A DNA stretch of 64,000 bases from Planctomycetota bacterium (lineage in GTDB: Bacteria > Planctomycetota > UBA1135 > GCA-002686595): the NCBI GenBank assembly GCA_002686265.1, contig NZBA01000063.1, positions 82,634-146,633 on the forward strand, written 5' to 3'. How positions within the stretch are numbered: the stretch's first letter is position 1; every line of letters starts with the position of its first letter. Under the pieces are notes generated by a model, which did no database searches, was not told the DNA's origin, and worked only from the letters and a program-made list of their open reading frames with translations. Position numbers and translations under genes: made by a program. Positions 44,702 to 53,053 of this stretch are shown in pieces.

Positions 44702-45544
44702 TCATCCAGTCGTGATGATCGGCTGGGCGTTCTCCTGGCTGCAGAGGACGACCAACAGATTCGAGACCATCGTTGCTCTGCGATCCCCGTCGAGCTCGAC
44801 CACGCCGCGCTCGGCGAGGTCGTCGAGAGCGTGCTGGACCATCGAGACCGCACCCTCGACGATTTTCGTGCGCGCGGCGATGATCGCCTCGGCTTGCTGG
44901 CGCTGGAGCATGGCTTGGGCGATTTCGGGGGCGTAGGCAAGGTGCGAGATGCGCGCCTCGAGGACTTCGATCCCGGCTCTTGCGAGCTGCTCGGCGAGCA
45001 TCGCCTCCAGCTCACCGGCGACCTGCGCGGAGTCGCCGCGCAAGCTGACGACCTCCTCGTCGCTCCCCTCGTCGTAGGGATGGACTGAGGCGATGGCGCG
45101 CACGGAGGTCTCCGCCTGGATGTCCACGTAGCTGGCGTAATCCTCGACGTCGAACAGGGCCTGGGCGGTGTCGCGCACCTGCCACACGACGACCGCGCCG
45201 ATCTCGATCGGATTGCCGCGTGCGTCGTTCACCTTGATCGTCTCGCTGGCGATGTTGTGCGCCTTGAGCGAGAGCTTGTGCTTGAGCGTAAAGGGGTTGG
45301 TCCAGAAGAAACCCTGCCGGCGGACGGTGCCCTTGTAGGTCCCGAAGAGGACCATCACTCGCGCCATGTTCGGGCCGACGATGAAGAAGCCAGGCAAGCA
45401 CAGGGAGAACAGCGGCACCAAGACGAGTCCGAAGGGGCGGATGAGGGCCACCCCCGTCGCCACGGTCGCGAGCCCTCCCAAGAGCACGGGCCAGGCCGAG
45501 ATGGGGCGGAAAGGGCGTTCCGAGGAGGCTTGCGCTTGGTTCAT
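44702..45544 (-). CDS. SPFH/band 7 membrane protein
   Basis: 280 residues. Two hydrophobic segments (WPVLLGGLATVATGVALI and LVLVPLFSLCLPGFFIVGP) are followed by an SPFH domain (VRRQGFFWTNPFTLKHKLSLKAHNI, ARGNPIEIGAVVVWQVRDTAQALF, RAIASVHPYD) and a coiled coil (AQAMLQRQQAEAIIAARTKIVEGA) resembling the stomatin/YdfN group rather than FloA. Probably a membrane scaffold or protease regulator; no NfeD partner is adjacent. Start ATG 45544 was chosen because residues further upstream are low-complexity. It is unlike the floA gene in sequence, so the window carries two separate SPFH families. Confidence 0.87.
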   Translation of the reverse strand: MNQAQASSERPFRPISAWPVLLGGLATVATGVALIRPFGLVLVPLFSLCLPGFFIVGPNMARVMVLFGTYKGTVRRQGFFWTNPFTLKHKLSLKAHNIASETIKVNDARGNPIEIGAVVVWQVRDTAQALFDVEDYASYVDIQAETSVRAIASVHPYDEGSDEEVVSLRGDSAQVAGELEAMLAEQLARAGIEVLEARISHLAYAPEIAQAMLQRQQAEAIIAARTKIVEGAVSMVQHALDDLAERGVVELDGDRRATMVSNLLVVLCSQENAQPIITTG

Positions 45545-45692
45545 CGGTGCATCGAGGTGGAGGTCGAGATCGAGGTCGGGGTGGCGACGTGGCGGCGCGG
45601 GCCCCGGGGCGTTCTCCGGTCCTACGCAGGGGCAGCCGGGCGATTCAACCGATCCGTGGAGAGGGTCTGCCCGCGCCCTCGCGGCCGCCGCA

Positions 45693-46970
45693 TCAGGGTT
45701 CGAGGGCCAGGGAATGGTAGGTCCCCGCCGCCACGGCGACGAACCAGGTCCCCCCAGGCGTGTCCGTGACCACACCGGAGCCGTCCGCTCCCCAAGAGAC
45801 GAGCGCGCCGCCACCGGTGACGGCGAGGGAGTGGTGCTCGCCCGCGGCCAGGGCCGTGAAACCGGTCTCGGTGGGGGTCTGGGTCACCTCGCCGTCGAGG
45901 TCGCGCCCCCAAGAGGTGATCGTGCCGTCGGCGCTCAGGGCGAGGGAGTGGTAGCCGCCGGCCGCCAGGGCGACGAAGCCCGCGCCCGTGGGCACGTCGC
46001 TCACCTGACCGAACTGGTCCGCGCCCCAGGCGATGACGGAGCCATCGGCCTCCAGGGCAAGGGAGTGGGCGCCGCCGCCGCTCAGGGCGACGAAGCCCGC
46101 CCCGACCGGCGCCGAGGACACCTGGCCGTCGGCGTCGTCGCCCCAGACGGCGAGCGTGCCGTCGGCGTGCAGGGCGAGGGAGTGTGCCTCCCCCGCGGCG
46201 ATGGCGGTGAAGCCGTCGCCCGTGGGCGTGAGCGAGATCAGACCTTGGAGGTCGCGTCCCCAGGAGACGAGTGAGCCGTCTTCGTGCAAGGCAAGGGAAT
46301 GCTCGCGCCCGGCGGCGAGGGCCGTGTACCCCGCTCCCGCCGGCGTCTCGGAGACCTGGCCGAAGCCGTCGAGGCCCCAGGCGACGACTGAACCGTCCGA
46401 GCGCAGGGCCAGGGAGTGGGCGCCGCCCCCGGCGATCTGCATGAAGTGCGCCTCATCGGGGGTCAGGGAGACTTGTCCGTCGAGGTCCAGTCCCCAGGAC
46501 CGCGCGAAGAACTCCACATCCGACGGCACCCAAACCGTCTCCGCTTTCTGGTCGGTGAGCCCGTCGGTGTCGCGTACCTCCAAGCGGATCTCCACCGAGC
46601 CTCCCTCCTCGTAGGTGTGGCCTGAAGTCTGGATGGTCGACCAGACGGTGTCCCACGCGCCGTCGTCCTCGAAGTCCCAGCGCACCTCGAGGAGATCGGA
46701 AGGGTCCTCGGCGTCCGAGGAGGGCCGGGCGTCGAGGAACACCTCCAGGGGTGCGGGTGTGCTCCAGGCGAACTGGGCCGAGGGCGGACTGGGCAGATCA
46801 CCGCCCCCTCCGCCGCCGCTTCCTCCCGTACCGCCGCCTCCGCCGCCGCCTCCCCCCGTGTCTCCGCCGCCGCAACCGACCGCAAGCCAAGCGAAGAGGA
46901 GCGATGCTCCCGTCGGTCCGCACCGCCGGTGAGCGTTTCGGGGCGGGGCGGAGCGCAAGGGGTTGTTCAT
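45693..46970 (-). CDS. RCC1-repeat lipoprotein with PKD-like domain
   Basis: 425 residues. Signal peptide with lipobox (LFAWLAVGC), then an extreme glycine linker (about 30 Gly in 36 residues), then a PKD-like domain (AQFAWSTPAPLEVFLDARPSSDAED, RWDFEDDGAWD) at about 60-145. From residue 155 to the end seven RCC1-type blades of about 38 residues repeat A-L-A-A-G-x-x-H-S-L-A-L-x-x-D-G-x-x-x-x-W-G, so a beta-propeller is expected, exposed outside the membrane. RCC1 propellers usually bind proteins; partner unknown. The start is ATG 46970. Confidence 0.87.
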   Translation of the reverse strand: MNNPLRSAPPRNAHRRCGPTGASLLFAWLAVGCGGGDTGGGGGGGGGTGGSGGGGGGDLPSPPSAQFAWSTPAPLEVFLDARPSSDAEDPSDLLEVRWDFEDDGAWDTVWSTIQTSGHTYEEGGSVEIRLEVRDTDGLTDQKAETVWVPSDVEFFARSWGLDLDGQVSLTPDEAHFMQIAGGGAHSLALRSDGSVVAWGLDGFGQVSETPAGAGYTALAAGREHSLALHEDGSLVSWGRDLQGLISLTPTGDGFTAIAAGEAHSLALHADGTLAVWGDDADGQVSSAPVGAGFVALSGGGAHSLALEADGSVIAWGADQFGQVSDVPTGAGFVALAAGGYHSLALSADGTITSWGRDLDGEVTQTPTETGFTALAAGEHHSLAVTGGGALVSWGADGSGVVTDTPGGTWFVAVAAGTYHSLALEP

Positions 46971-47048
46971 CTCTCAGACGGGTACGGGATCGGGTTCGAG
47001 CGGCGACTCTAACCTGCACTCCGTGCCGCGATCTACAATCCCGGCCGC

Positions 47049-48260
47049 ATGGCCCCCCGACCGCCCCGTTCCCTGATCATCGTCTCCCGCGACTACGGGG
47101 AACTCGGCCTCGCCTGCTCCCTGCTGCACGGGCAGCGCCTCGCGCGCGAGGCGACTCTGCTCCTGCCCGGATCGCTGTACTTCGAGAACGAGCGGAACTT
47201 GCCCGTGAACGCTTATCCCTACTCGAAGGCGCGTGACATTCGCGAGGTGGTGGCCGCGACGCGGCCCGAGCTGGTTTTCCTCCTCTCGGGGTACCTGCTC
47301 TCGAACGACGGACTGCTCTCCCCCGGCGCCGTGGAGGAGCTCGTCGAGCACCTCGAGGAGAGCGGCGCGACCCTGCTCACCAGTGATCCTTTTCTGGGCA
47401 TGGCCGCGAATCTCGACCTCGGCCAAGTCGACATGGAGATGCTCGTCGCCCGCTACCCGCGCTGGTACCGACCGCTCCTGCGGCTCTTGCTGCGCATTCG
47501 CTCGCGCGGGGGAGTGGAGCTGTGCGCCGTCCCCGCCCTGCGCCGTCTGATCCACCTCTACCCGACCGCTGTCCCCCGGGCCGAGGGCTTGCCCGAGGCG
47601 CGGCGTTTGAGCGTCTTCAACCCAATCCCGGTCCTCCCGGCGGGAAACCGCGGAGATGAGAGGCTCGCCGGGGAGGGAGAGGCGCACGGAGGGGAGGCGA
47701 CGCCCCCGCGCTGGCTCTTCCTCCTCTCCAGCGCGGACCTCCACGGGCAGTCGGTTCAGACGGGGCTCCTCGACTTCCTCGACCTCCTCGTGGCCCGCCT
47801 CGCCGACGCCGTCGAGCTCGGCCGACGCCCGAGCGTGATCGGCTCCCAGCGCCTGGCAGAGCTCCTGGCGGGGCGGGTTCCGGACGAGGTCGAGTTGGTC
47901 TCGACCTGCTCCTTCGCCGATTTCACCCAGCGCCTGCTGGAGGCCGAGTTCGCCTTCTACTGGAACGCCTTCTCCCACTCTGTTCTCTTGCGCGTGGCGA
48001 ACGGGCTGCCCGTGTTCCTGTTCGATCGTGGCCACCTCGCCCAGACGGTCGCGCCTTTTCAGGCCGCGGCGCTCGCCTGCCACTTCGCGGGCATCGGGTT
48101 GCCAGAGCTGGACCAGCGCGAACCGTTGGATGCCGACGATCTAGCGCAACGCGCTTCGGCGGCCGCCGGCGACCTGCGCGCCATTCTCGCCCACTGGCTC
48201 GCCTCGCCGACGCCCGACGAGCTGGGCGCCCTGCTGCAAGCAGAACGGGCGGAGGCCTGA
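47049..48260 (+). CDS. Two-domain protein of unknown function, glycosyltransferase-like fold
   Basis: 403 residues without a signal peptide. Two alpha/beta halves are visible: residues 8-180 (SLIIVSRDYGELGLACSLLHG; ELVFLLSGYLLSNDG) and residues 215-380 (PRWLFLLSSADLHGQSVQT; AEFAFYWNAFSHSVLLRVANGLPVFLF). The last phrase resembles the C-terminal half of GT-B glycosyltransferases, where a Ser/Asn-rich loop precedes a region with variable NTP-sugar binding, but no clear motif was found. I do not assign a function. A Gly/Glu-rich linker separates the halves. ATG 47049 lies 78 bases from the divergently oriented RCC1 gene. Confidence 0.72.
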   Translation: MAPRPPRSLIIVSRDYGELGLACSLLHGQRLAREATLLLPGSLYFENERNLPVNAYPYSKARDIREVVAATRPELVFLLSGYLLSNDGLLSPGAVEELVEHLEESGATLLTSDPFLGMAANLDLGQVDMEMLVARYPRWYRPLLRLLLRIRSRGGVELCAVPALRRLIHLYPTAVPRAEGLPEARRLSVFNPIPVLPAGNRGDERLAGEGEAHGGEATPPRWLFLLSSADLHGQSVQTGLLDFLDLLVARLADAVELGRRPSVIGSQRLAELLAGRVPDEVELVSTCSFADFTQRLLEAEFAFYWNAFSHSVLLRVANGLPVFLFDRGHLAQTVAPFQAAALACHFAGIGLPELDQREPLDADDLAQRASAAAGDLRAILAHWLASPTPDELGALLQAERAEA

Positions 48261-48303
48261 GGCCCCCGCCCGTGTCCGCTTGCCGAGTGCGCTCCAGGCG
48301 CCC

Positions 48304-48362
48304 GCCCGCCGCGGGCGCTTCCGCTAGAAGATCCTGCCCGCCGCGGGCGCTTCCGCTAGAAG
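48304..48362. repeat. 27-bp duplication (period 32) containing a stop codon
   Basis: The 27-bp unit at 48304-48330 recurs exactly at 48336-48362. The right copy contains the stop codon (minus strand, 48356-48358) of the adjacent gene; the left copy lies beyond it. Each copy includes an 8-bp palindromic centre CCGCGG. Confidence 0.9.
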
Positions 48363-49216
48363 GTGTAGCCGAACATGTCGTCGACGACGACGTCCCACCC
48401 GGTCTCGGTGCCGCCGAGAATCAGCATCCCGGAGAACTCAACCCCGGTGGTGCCGACGTACTTCACCTCCCAGTCGCCTGCGAGAGTGTCGAACATCTTG
48501 AACCCGGTCAGGCCCGCATCACTGAAGCCGATCAGCGCGACCTCTTCGCTGTCGTAGCCACCCGAGAAGTAGCCGCCCAAGATCTGGGAGGGAGGGCCGA
48601 AGACGACGTTGGGAGGAACGGGGACCGAAATCCCGTTGGGGTAGTTGGCGGCGCTGTTGAAGGCGAGGAAGTTGCTCCCCGAGCGCGGCGCCACGCCCGC
48701 GTCGTAGTTCTCGCTCAGCACCGCGCCGCCGTTGCCGCCATTGAAGTCCCAGCCGTCCCAACCCGTGTTGAGGAAGACCAGGCTCCCGCGCGCTCCCAGG
48801 AGGGGGTAGGTGTTCGAGAAGGAGCTCGGTTCGGCCTCCTCCTCGAAATCCGTGCCGGAGGTGACGGCGCCGCCGCCCGAGGAGGGCAGGGGCGTACCGG
48901 CGAACGGCAGACCGGCGTCGGTCTTGGCTTGCGTCGCTCTGTTGACGAGCTCCTGTAGACGCGCGATGCCCTGGTCGGAGGTCCAGTAGCGGACCAGTTC
49001 ATCCAGCTCATCGCTGCTAGCGGTCTTGCCCGGGACTCTCGCCGCCTGGGGGAGTCCAGGGCGGGGAGGAGCGGTGGACGGGGCAGTCGGTGCCTTGGGG
49101 GTCGGGGTGCGCTGGGAGGTGACGTCGTCGCGGTCGGAGCCGAGGCTCGAGGCCGAGAAGGCCAGGACGCATCCCGCGGCCGCGGCCGCGATCCACTGAG
49201 GGGGCGCTGTGTGCAT
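48356..49216 (-). CDS. Secreted protein, beta-sandwich-like, unknown function
   Basis: 286 residues from ATG 49216 (a GTG at 49246 is possible). Signal peptide WIAAAAAGCVLAFSASSLG is followed by a Pro/Thr/Ala-rich linker and a helix (ELDELVRYWTSDQGIARLQELVNRAT). The C-terminal domain (residues about 130-286) has the pattern of PEP-CTERM/extracellular beta-sandwich domains: LNTGWDGWDFNGGNGGAVLSEN, YFSGGYDSEEVALIGFSDAGLTGFKMFD, ending VVVDDMFGYTF, which resembles CBM-like VDDI/F domains. No sorting helix at the end, so it is not a PEP-CTERM protein. Substrate unknown. Confidence 0.68.
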   Translation of the reverse strand: MHTAPPQWIAAAAAGCVLAFSASSLGSDRDDVTSQRTPTPKAPTAPSTAPPRPGLPQAARVPGKTASSDELDELVRYWTSDQGIARLQELVNRATQAKTDAGLPFAGTPLPSSGGGAVTSGTDFEEEAEPSSFSNTYPLLGARGSLVFLNTGWDGWDFNGGNGGAVLSENYDAGVAPRSGSNFLAFNSAANYPNGISVPVPPNVVFGPPSQILGGYFSGGYDSEEVALIGFSDAGLTGFKMFDTLAGDWEVKYVGTTGVEFSGMLILGGTETGWDVVVDDMFGYTF

Positions 49217-49394
49217 GGTGGGTTTCCGCTGATGTGGTGTTGACACCGGGCGTCTGCGCCGGGACCAGACAGGGCGCGTGCGCCGCCCGCGGCGGACGGC
49301 GCATCGGCGCCCGTTCCGGGGGGCGTATCCTCCTCGAGCTTGAAAGGATACCAGGAATCGGCCCGCGCGATGTCATCGAGTACGATAGACCTCC

Positions 49395-51116
49395 ATGGGA
49401 CAGATGGAGGAAACGCCTGCCGAGGGGGGCGGTGGGGGGACGATGAGCCCGTCCGGGGGCGGCGGAACCCTCTCCCCGGCCCGTGTCGTCGGTCTCTTGG
49501 CCCTGGCCGCCCTGGCAGCGGCGGGCTGTTTCCTCCGTCAGGGGCGTGAGACGCGACACCGGTTGGAGGCTCTCGCGCAGGAGTTGGAGCTCCAAAATGC
49601 CGCCCTAGCCCTCGAGTACGGCCGTATCCTCGCAGCGGGCGAGGAGCTGACCCAGTCCGCCACCGCCGCCTGGGAGCGGTTGGGAGCCCTGGAGCGCACG
49701 ACCTCGCAGGAGCGCGCCGACGCTGGTCGCGCGCGGGGCGGGGCGGAGGAGATCCTCGCGTTGCGCCGAGCGGCTCTCGGCGCCGAGCACCCCCTCAGCT
49801 TGGACGCCGTCGCCCGCCTCGGCAGGCTGGAGCTCGCCGCGGGCCGGGCGGACGATGCCCAGGCCCACTTCAGCGAGGCGCTCGAGGGCTGTCGGGCGGC
49901 TCTGGGGGTTGAGCACCCGGTGACCATCGACACCCTGCGCGGGCTGGGACGGGCGCTGGTCGCTGGGGGGGAGGCGGCGGCGGCCGTAGCTCCTCTGCGA
50001 GAGGCCAGCGCAGGCTTGCTGCACCTCTACGGTGTGGAACACCCCGACATGCTGGTCGTCACCGGAGACTTGGCGGAGGCCCTGGCCCTCGGCGGGGAGC
50101 GGGAGGAGGCCGAGGCCCTCCTGCGAGAGGGAGCGGCGGCGCGCCGCACGAGCCTGGGAGATCGGCACCTCGTCACCCTGAGCGCTGTGCAGCGCTTGGG
50201 CTTGCTGCTCGCCGGCCGCGGCGAGCACGCCGAAGCCGTCGAGCTCCTGCGCGAGGTTCTCGAGGGGCGGCGAGCGGCCCTGGGACCCGACCATCCCCTG
50301 ACCCTACGCTCGATCTCGAAGCTCGGCGGTGTGCTCTGGGCGGGTGGTGACATGGCTGCCGCCGAACCGCTCCTGCGCGAGGCGCTCGAGGGCCGCCTTT
50401 CACGCTGGGGAGGCGCCCATCCGCTGACCCTCAAGGCCTTGTCGAACCTGAGCTCTCTCCTGGTGAAGAGCGACCGCTTCTTCGACGCCGAGGTGCTGCT
50501 GCGCGAGGAGTTGGATGCGCGCCGCCGGGTGCAGGGCCCCAGCGACCCGGCCGCCCTGCGCGCGGCCGAGAAGCTCGGCGTCGTCCTGATCGGATTGGGT
50601 CGCCTAGGAGAGGCGCTAGACCTGCACCGCGACGTGCTCGAGCGGCGGCGCCTCACCCTGGGAGACCAACACCCGAGCACCTTGGCGGCGCTCCGCAAGC
50701 TGGGCGCCGTGCTCGTGAACATGGGGCGGCTGGTCGAGGCCGAGCCCCACTGGCGCGAGGTGCTCGAGACCGAGCGCAGTCGGATGGGGGCCGATCATCC
50801 CGACACCTTGGCGGCCGCCTCCGACCTCGGGGGCCTGCTCATGCGTCAGGGGCGCCTGGAGACCGCGGAGCCTTTTCTGCGCGAGACCCTCGCCGGGCGC
50901 CGGCGCGTCCTCGGTGCGGAGCACTCCGACACCCTGGGCGCCGTGCGCAATCTCGGCGCCCTGCTGGCGGCCCGCGGTTTGACCGAGGAGGCCGAGGAGC
51001 TCCTGAACGAGGCCCTGGCCGGCTTCCGCAAGCTCCTGGGCGACGAGCATCCCTACACGCTCGAGACCCGCGAGGCCGTGGAGCGCCTAGCCCGCGGGCT
51101 GCCCGTCGGTGGCTGA
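49395..51116 (+). CDS. Kinesin-light-chain-type TPR protein with N-terminal membrane anchor
   Basis: 573 residues. After a Gly-rich N terminus a single hydrophobic segment (VVGLLALAALAAAGC) anchors it; the final Cys could be lipidated. Then come about ten TPR units of 42 residues with E-A-E-x-L-L-R-E-x-L-E-x-R-R-x-x-L-G-x-x-H-P-x-T-L, the TPR_10/12 pattern of kinesin light chain. Such proteins form extended binding superhelices and often sit behind Ser/Thr kinases in these bacteria; here no kinase is fused or adjacent. Alternative start ATG 49443. Repeats are very even, so the copy number might vary between strains. Confidence 0.88.
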   Translation: MGQMEETPAEGGGGGTMSPSGGGGTLSPARVVGLLALAALAAAGCFLRQGRETRHRLEALAQELELQNAALALEYGRILAAGEELTQSATAAWERLGALERTTSQERADAGRARGGAEEILALRRAALGAEHPLSLDAVARLGRLELAAGRADDAQAHFSEALEGCRAALGVEHPVTIDTLRGLGRALVAGGEAAAAVAPLREASAGLLHLYGVEHPDMLVVTGDLAEALALGGEREEAEALLREGAAARRTSLGDRHLVTLSAVQRLGLLLAGRGEHAEAVELLREVLEGRRAALGPDHPLTLRSISKLGGVLWAGGDMAAAEPLLREALEGRLSRWGGAHPLTLKALSNLSSLLVKSDRFFDAEVLLREELDARRRVQGPSDPAALRAAEKLGVVLIGLGRLGEALDLHRDVLERRRLTLGDQHPSTLAALRKLGAVLVNMGRLVEAEPHWREVLETERSRMGADHPDTLAAASDLGGLLMRQGRLETAEPFLRETLAGRRRVLGAEHSDTLGAVRNLGALLAARGLTEEAEELLNEALAGFRKLLGDEHPYTLETREAVERLARGLPVGG

Positions 51117-51188
51117 GCGCACCGGCCGCCGACGGAAATGCCCGCGGTGCTTCTCGCACCTCTGGGGCGGCCCGGGGATGATCCGTCC

Positions 51189-51551
51189 GTGAAGATCGTC
51201 CTCTTCGTCGGCATCGGCGGCTTCGTCGGAGCCGTACTGCGCTACGCCGTGTGCGCCTGGCTCCCCGCGGAGCGCCTGGGATTCGGCACCCTGAGCGTCA
51301 ACCTCCTCGGCTGCCTGGCGATCGGCGCCGTTGCCGGCTGGGTCGAGACGCGCGGGGACCTCGATCCCCAGACCCGCGCCCTGTTCATCAGTGGCGTCCT
51401 GGGCTCCTTCACCACCTTTTCCGCTCTCGGCATCGAGATCGTGCTCCTCGCCCGCGACGGCCGCTCCCTCGCGGCCTGCGCCGTGGTGGCGGCGCACCTG
51501 CTCGGGGGGCTGGGCGCCGTCGTCCTCGGCCGCCTGCTGTTAGTGCGTTGA
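51189..51551 (+). CDS. fluC: Fluoride channel FluC (CrcB)
   Basis: 120 residues from GTG 51189, four membrane helices. GIGGFVGAVLRYAV, SVNLLGCLAIGAVAGW and GVLGSFTTFSALGIE are the conserved Fluc helices; the T-T-F-S sequence coordinates fluoride and Na+ at the dimer interface. It exports toxic fluoride as a dual-topology dimer. A longer in-frame version from 51138 adds a proline-rich, non-homologous start, so GTG was preferred. No crcB fluoride riboswitch was recognised in the 72 bases between the TPR gene and this start. Confidence 0.93.
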   Translation: MKIVLFVGIGGFVGAVLRYAVCAWLPAERLGFGTLSVNLLGCLAIGAVAGWVETRGDLDPQTRALFISGVLGSFTTFSALGIEIVLLARDGRSLAACAVVAAHLLGGLGAVVLGRLLLVR

Positions 51552-51574
51552 GCGCCCCGGCTCCGCCCGTGTGA

Positions 51575-53053
51575 TCAGTCCCGCGCGGCGGCCCAGGCGA
51601 GGCCGCGCTCGATCACGGCCTCGAGGCCGGCGGTCTTCTCGGGATGTGGGCTGAACAGCAGCACGCGCCCGGCGCCGTAGAGTGAGCGCACGGCGGCGGG
51701 CTTGCCCACCATCATCGCCGGGTCGGCGCCGTTCTCGCCGATGCCGGTCGTGAAGCGTGCCAGCACCTCGGGCATCGAGCGCTGCGGCCCACCTTCGGGC
51801 TCTCCGCCGGCGGCGGGCACCATCAGCGGGCCCTGGGCGAAGTGGATGTCGTGCTCCTCGCCCGCCTCCGCAGCCAGGAGCTCCTCGCCGGCCCGGCAGA
51901 CTTCCACGCGCACGGTTCCGTTCCCGCGCCGCCAGTGCTCGCGGTCGTGGCTGTCGAGGGCGATCAGGTGCAGGCCCCAGGTGTAGTTGTCCAGGGCTAG
52001 GTAGGCGCCCGCGCAGACGCCCACGTACCCGCCGCCGGAGGAGACGAAGGCGCGCACGCGTTCGCGGCCCCGTGCTCCGAGGGCGCGCGCCTGGCCGCTG
52101 CCGCTGCCGCCCGGGAACAGCAGGGTGTCGAAGGAGCCGAGGGCGCCGTTGCCGATGTCCGCCGGGCCCACGCGTTCCACGCGCCAACTCGGCAAGAGGC
52201 CCTCGAAGAGCGCCGGCCCTCCTCCCGTCCCGCCGCCGTCGAACAGGGCCAGGGTCGGCGTGCTCGCCGTCGGGTCGACGAGGCGTCCGGCGGAGTCGTC
52301 GGCCATTCCCAGCTCCTCCAGCAGAGCGGCTGCCAGGCACCGGTGCTGGCGGCAGCGGGTCGAGAGCGGTTGGGAGGTGTGGGTCGTCTCGAACAGGTGA
52401 GCCTCGATGTCACGGAGTTGCGCGACCGCGCCGACGAGGCTTCCCGCGACCGTCGGGCCGAGGGCCACGAAGCGCCGTTGGGGCTCGTCGATGTCGGCGT
52501 TGACCGCCGCCAACAGCCGCGCCCGCCGGGGGTGGTCGGCGGCGCGCTGGGTGATGACGCTCGAGCCGACGCTCTTCGAGCCCGCGGCGCGGAACCCGTA
52601 GCCCTCGTGCAGGTCCACCAGCACGTCCGGCTCCCAGCGCAGGACGAATTCCCAGATGCGCGCGGCCTGGTCGCTGTGGTGTTCGCGGGCGGTGGGGGGG
52701 AAGTGGCGATTGAGGTCGCCCGCCTCGTCCTTCAGGCCGGGGATGCGGCGCCGCCGGGCGGCCAGGGCGGGCTCGTTGCAGCGTGGCAGGACCACCAGGC
52801 GCCCACGAGTCACGGTCCAGGTCGCGATCTGGCCCGCGGCGCGCGCCCCGGCGGGCTCGTCGCCGTGCATGCCGCCGGTGATGACGACCGTCGGGCCGGG
52901 AGCGTCGGCGCTGTAGGCGCTCCAGTCCGTCTCGAACGGCGTGTCGGGGGCCAGGATGCCGACGGTGCGCTCGTCGGCCGCGACGGTGGCGGCCAGCAGG
53001 GTCGCGGCTGCGACGCATCGCAGGGCGCGGGCGCGGATGGGGAACACTCCCAT
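51575..53053 (-). CDS. Secreted zinc carboxypeptidase/deacylase-like domain fused to a glutamine-amidotransferase-like domain
   Basis: 492 residues. Signal peptide (VAAATLLAATVAADE). Residues about 50-235 are M14/succinylglutamate-desuccinylase-like: TGGMHGDEPAGA with Zn ligands His63 and Glu66, DLNRHFP (113-119), and LVDLHEGYGF with His149. Residues about 250-485 are a class I glutamine-amidotransferase-like/BPL_N fold: LFPGGSGSGQ near 316, then GGGYVGVCAGAYLAL with the likely nucleophile Cys at about 350, and a final SPHPE motif (RVLLFSPHPEK) in place of the family His-Glu. It could act on an extracellular peptide or acyl-amino compound. It starts directly after the stop of the MFS transporter (TAGATG), so the two are coupled. 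Fusion not known to me. Confidence 0.84.
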   Translation of the reverse strand: MGVFPIRARALRCVAAATLLAATVAADERTVGILAPDTPFETDWSAYSADAPGPTVVITGGMHGDEPAGARAAGQIATWTVTRGRLVVLPRCNEPALAARRRRIPGLKDEAGDLNRHFPPTAREHHSDQAARIWEFVLRWEPDVLVDLHEGYGFRAAGSKSVGSSVITQRAADHPRRARLLAAVNADIDEPQRRFVALGPTVAGSLVGAVAQLRDIEAHLFETTHTSQPLSTRCRQHRCLAAALLEELGMADDSAGRLVDPTASTPTLALFDGGGTGGGPALFEGLLPSWRVERVGPADIGNGALGSFDTLLFPGGSGSGQARALGARGRERVRAFVSSGGGYVGVCAGAYLALDNYTWGLHLIALDSHDREHWRRGNGTVRVEVCRAGEELLAAEAGEEHDIHFAQGPLMVPAAGGEPEGGPQRSMPEVLARFTTGIGENGADPAMMVGKPAAVRSLYGAGRVLLFSPHPEKTAGLEAVIERGLAWAAARD

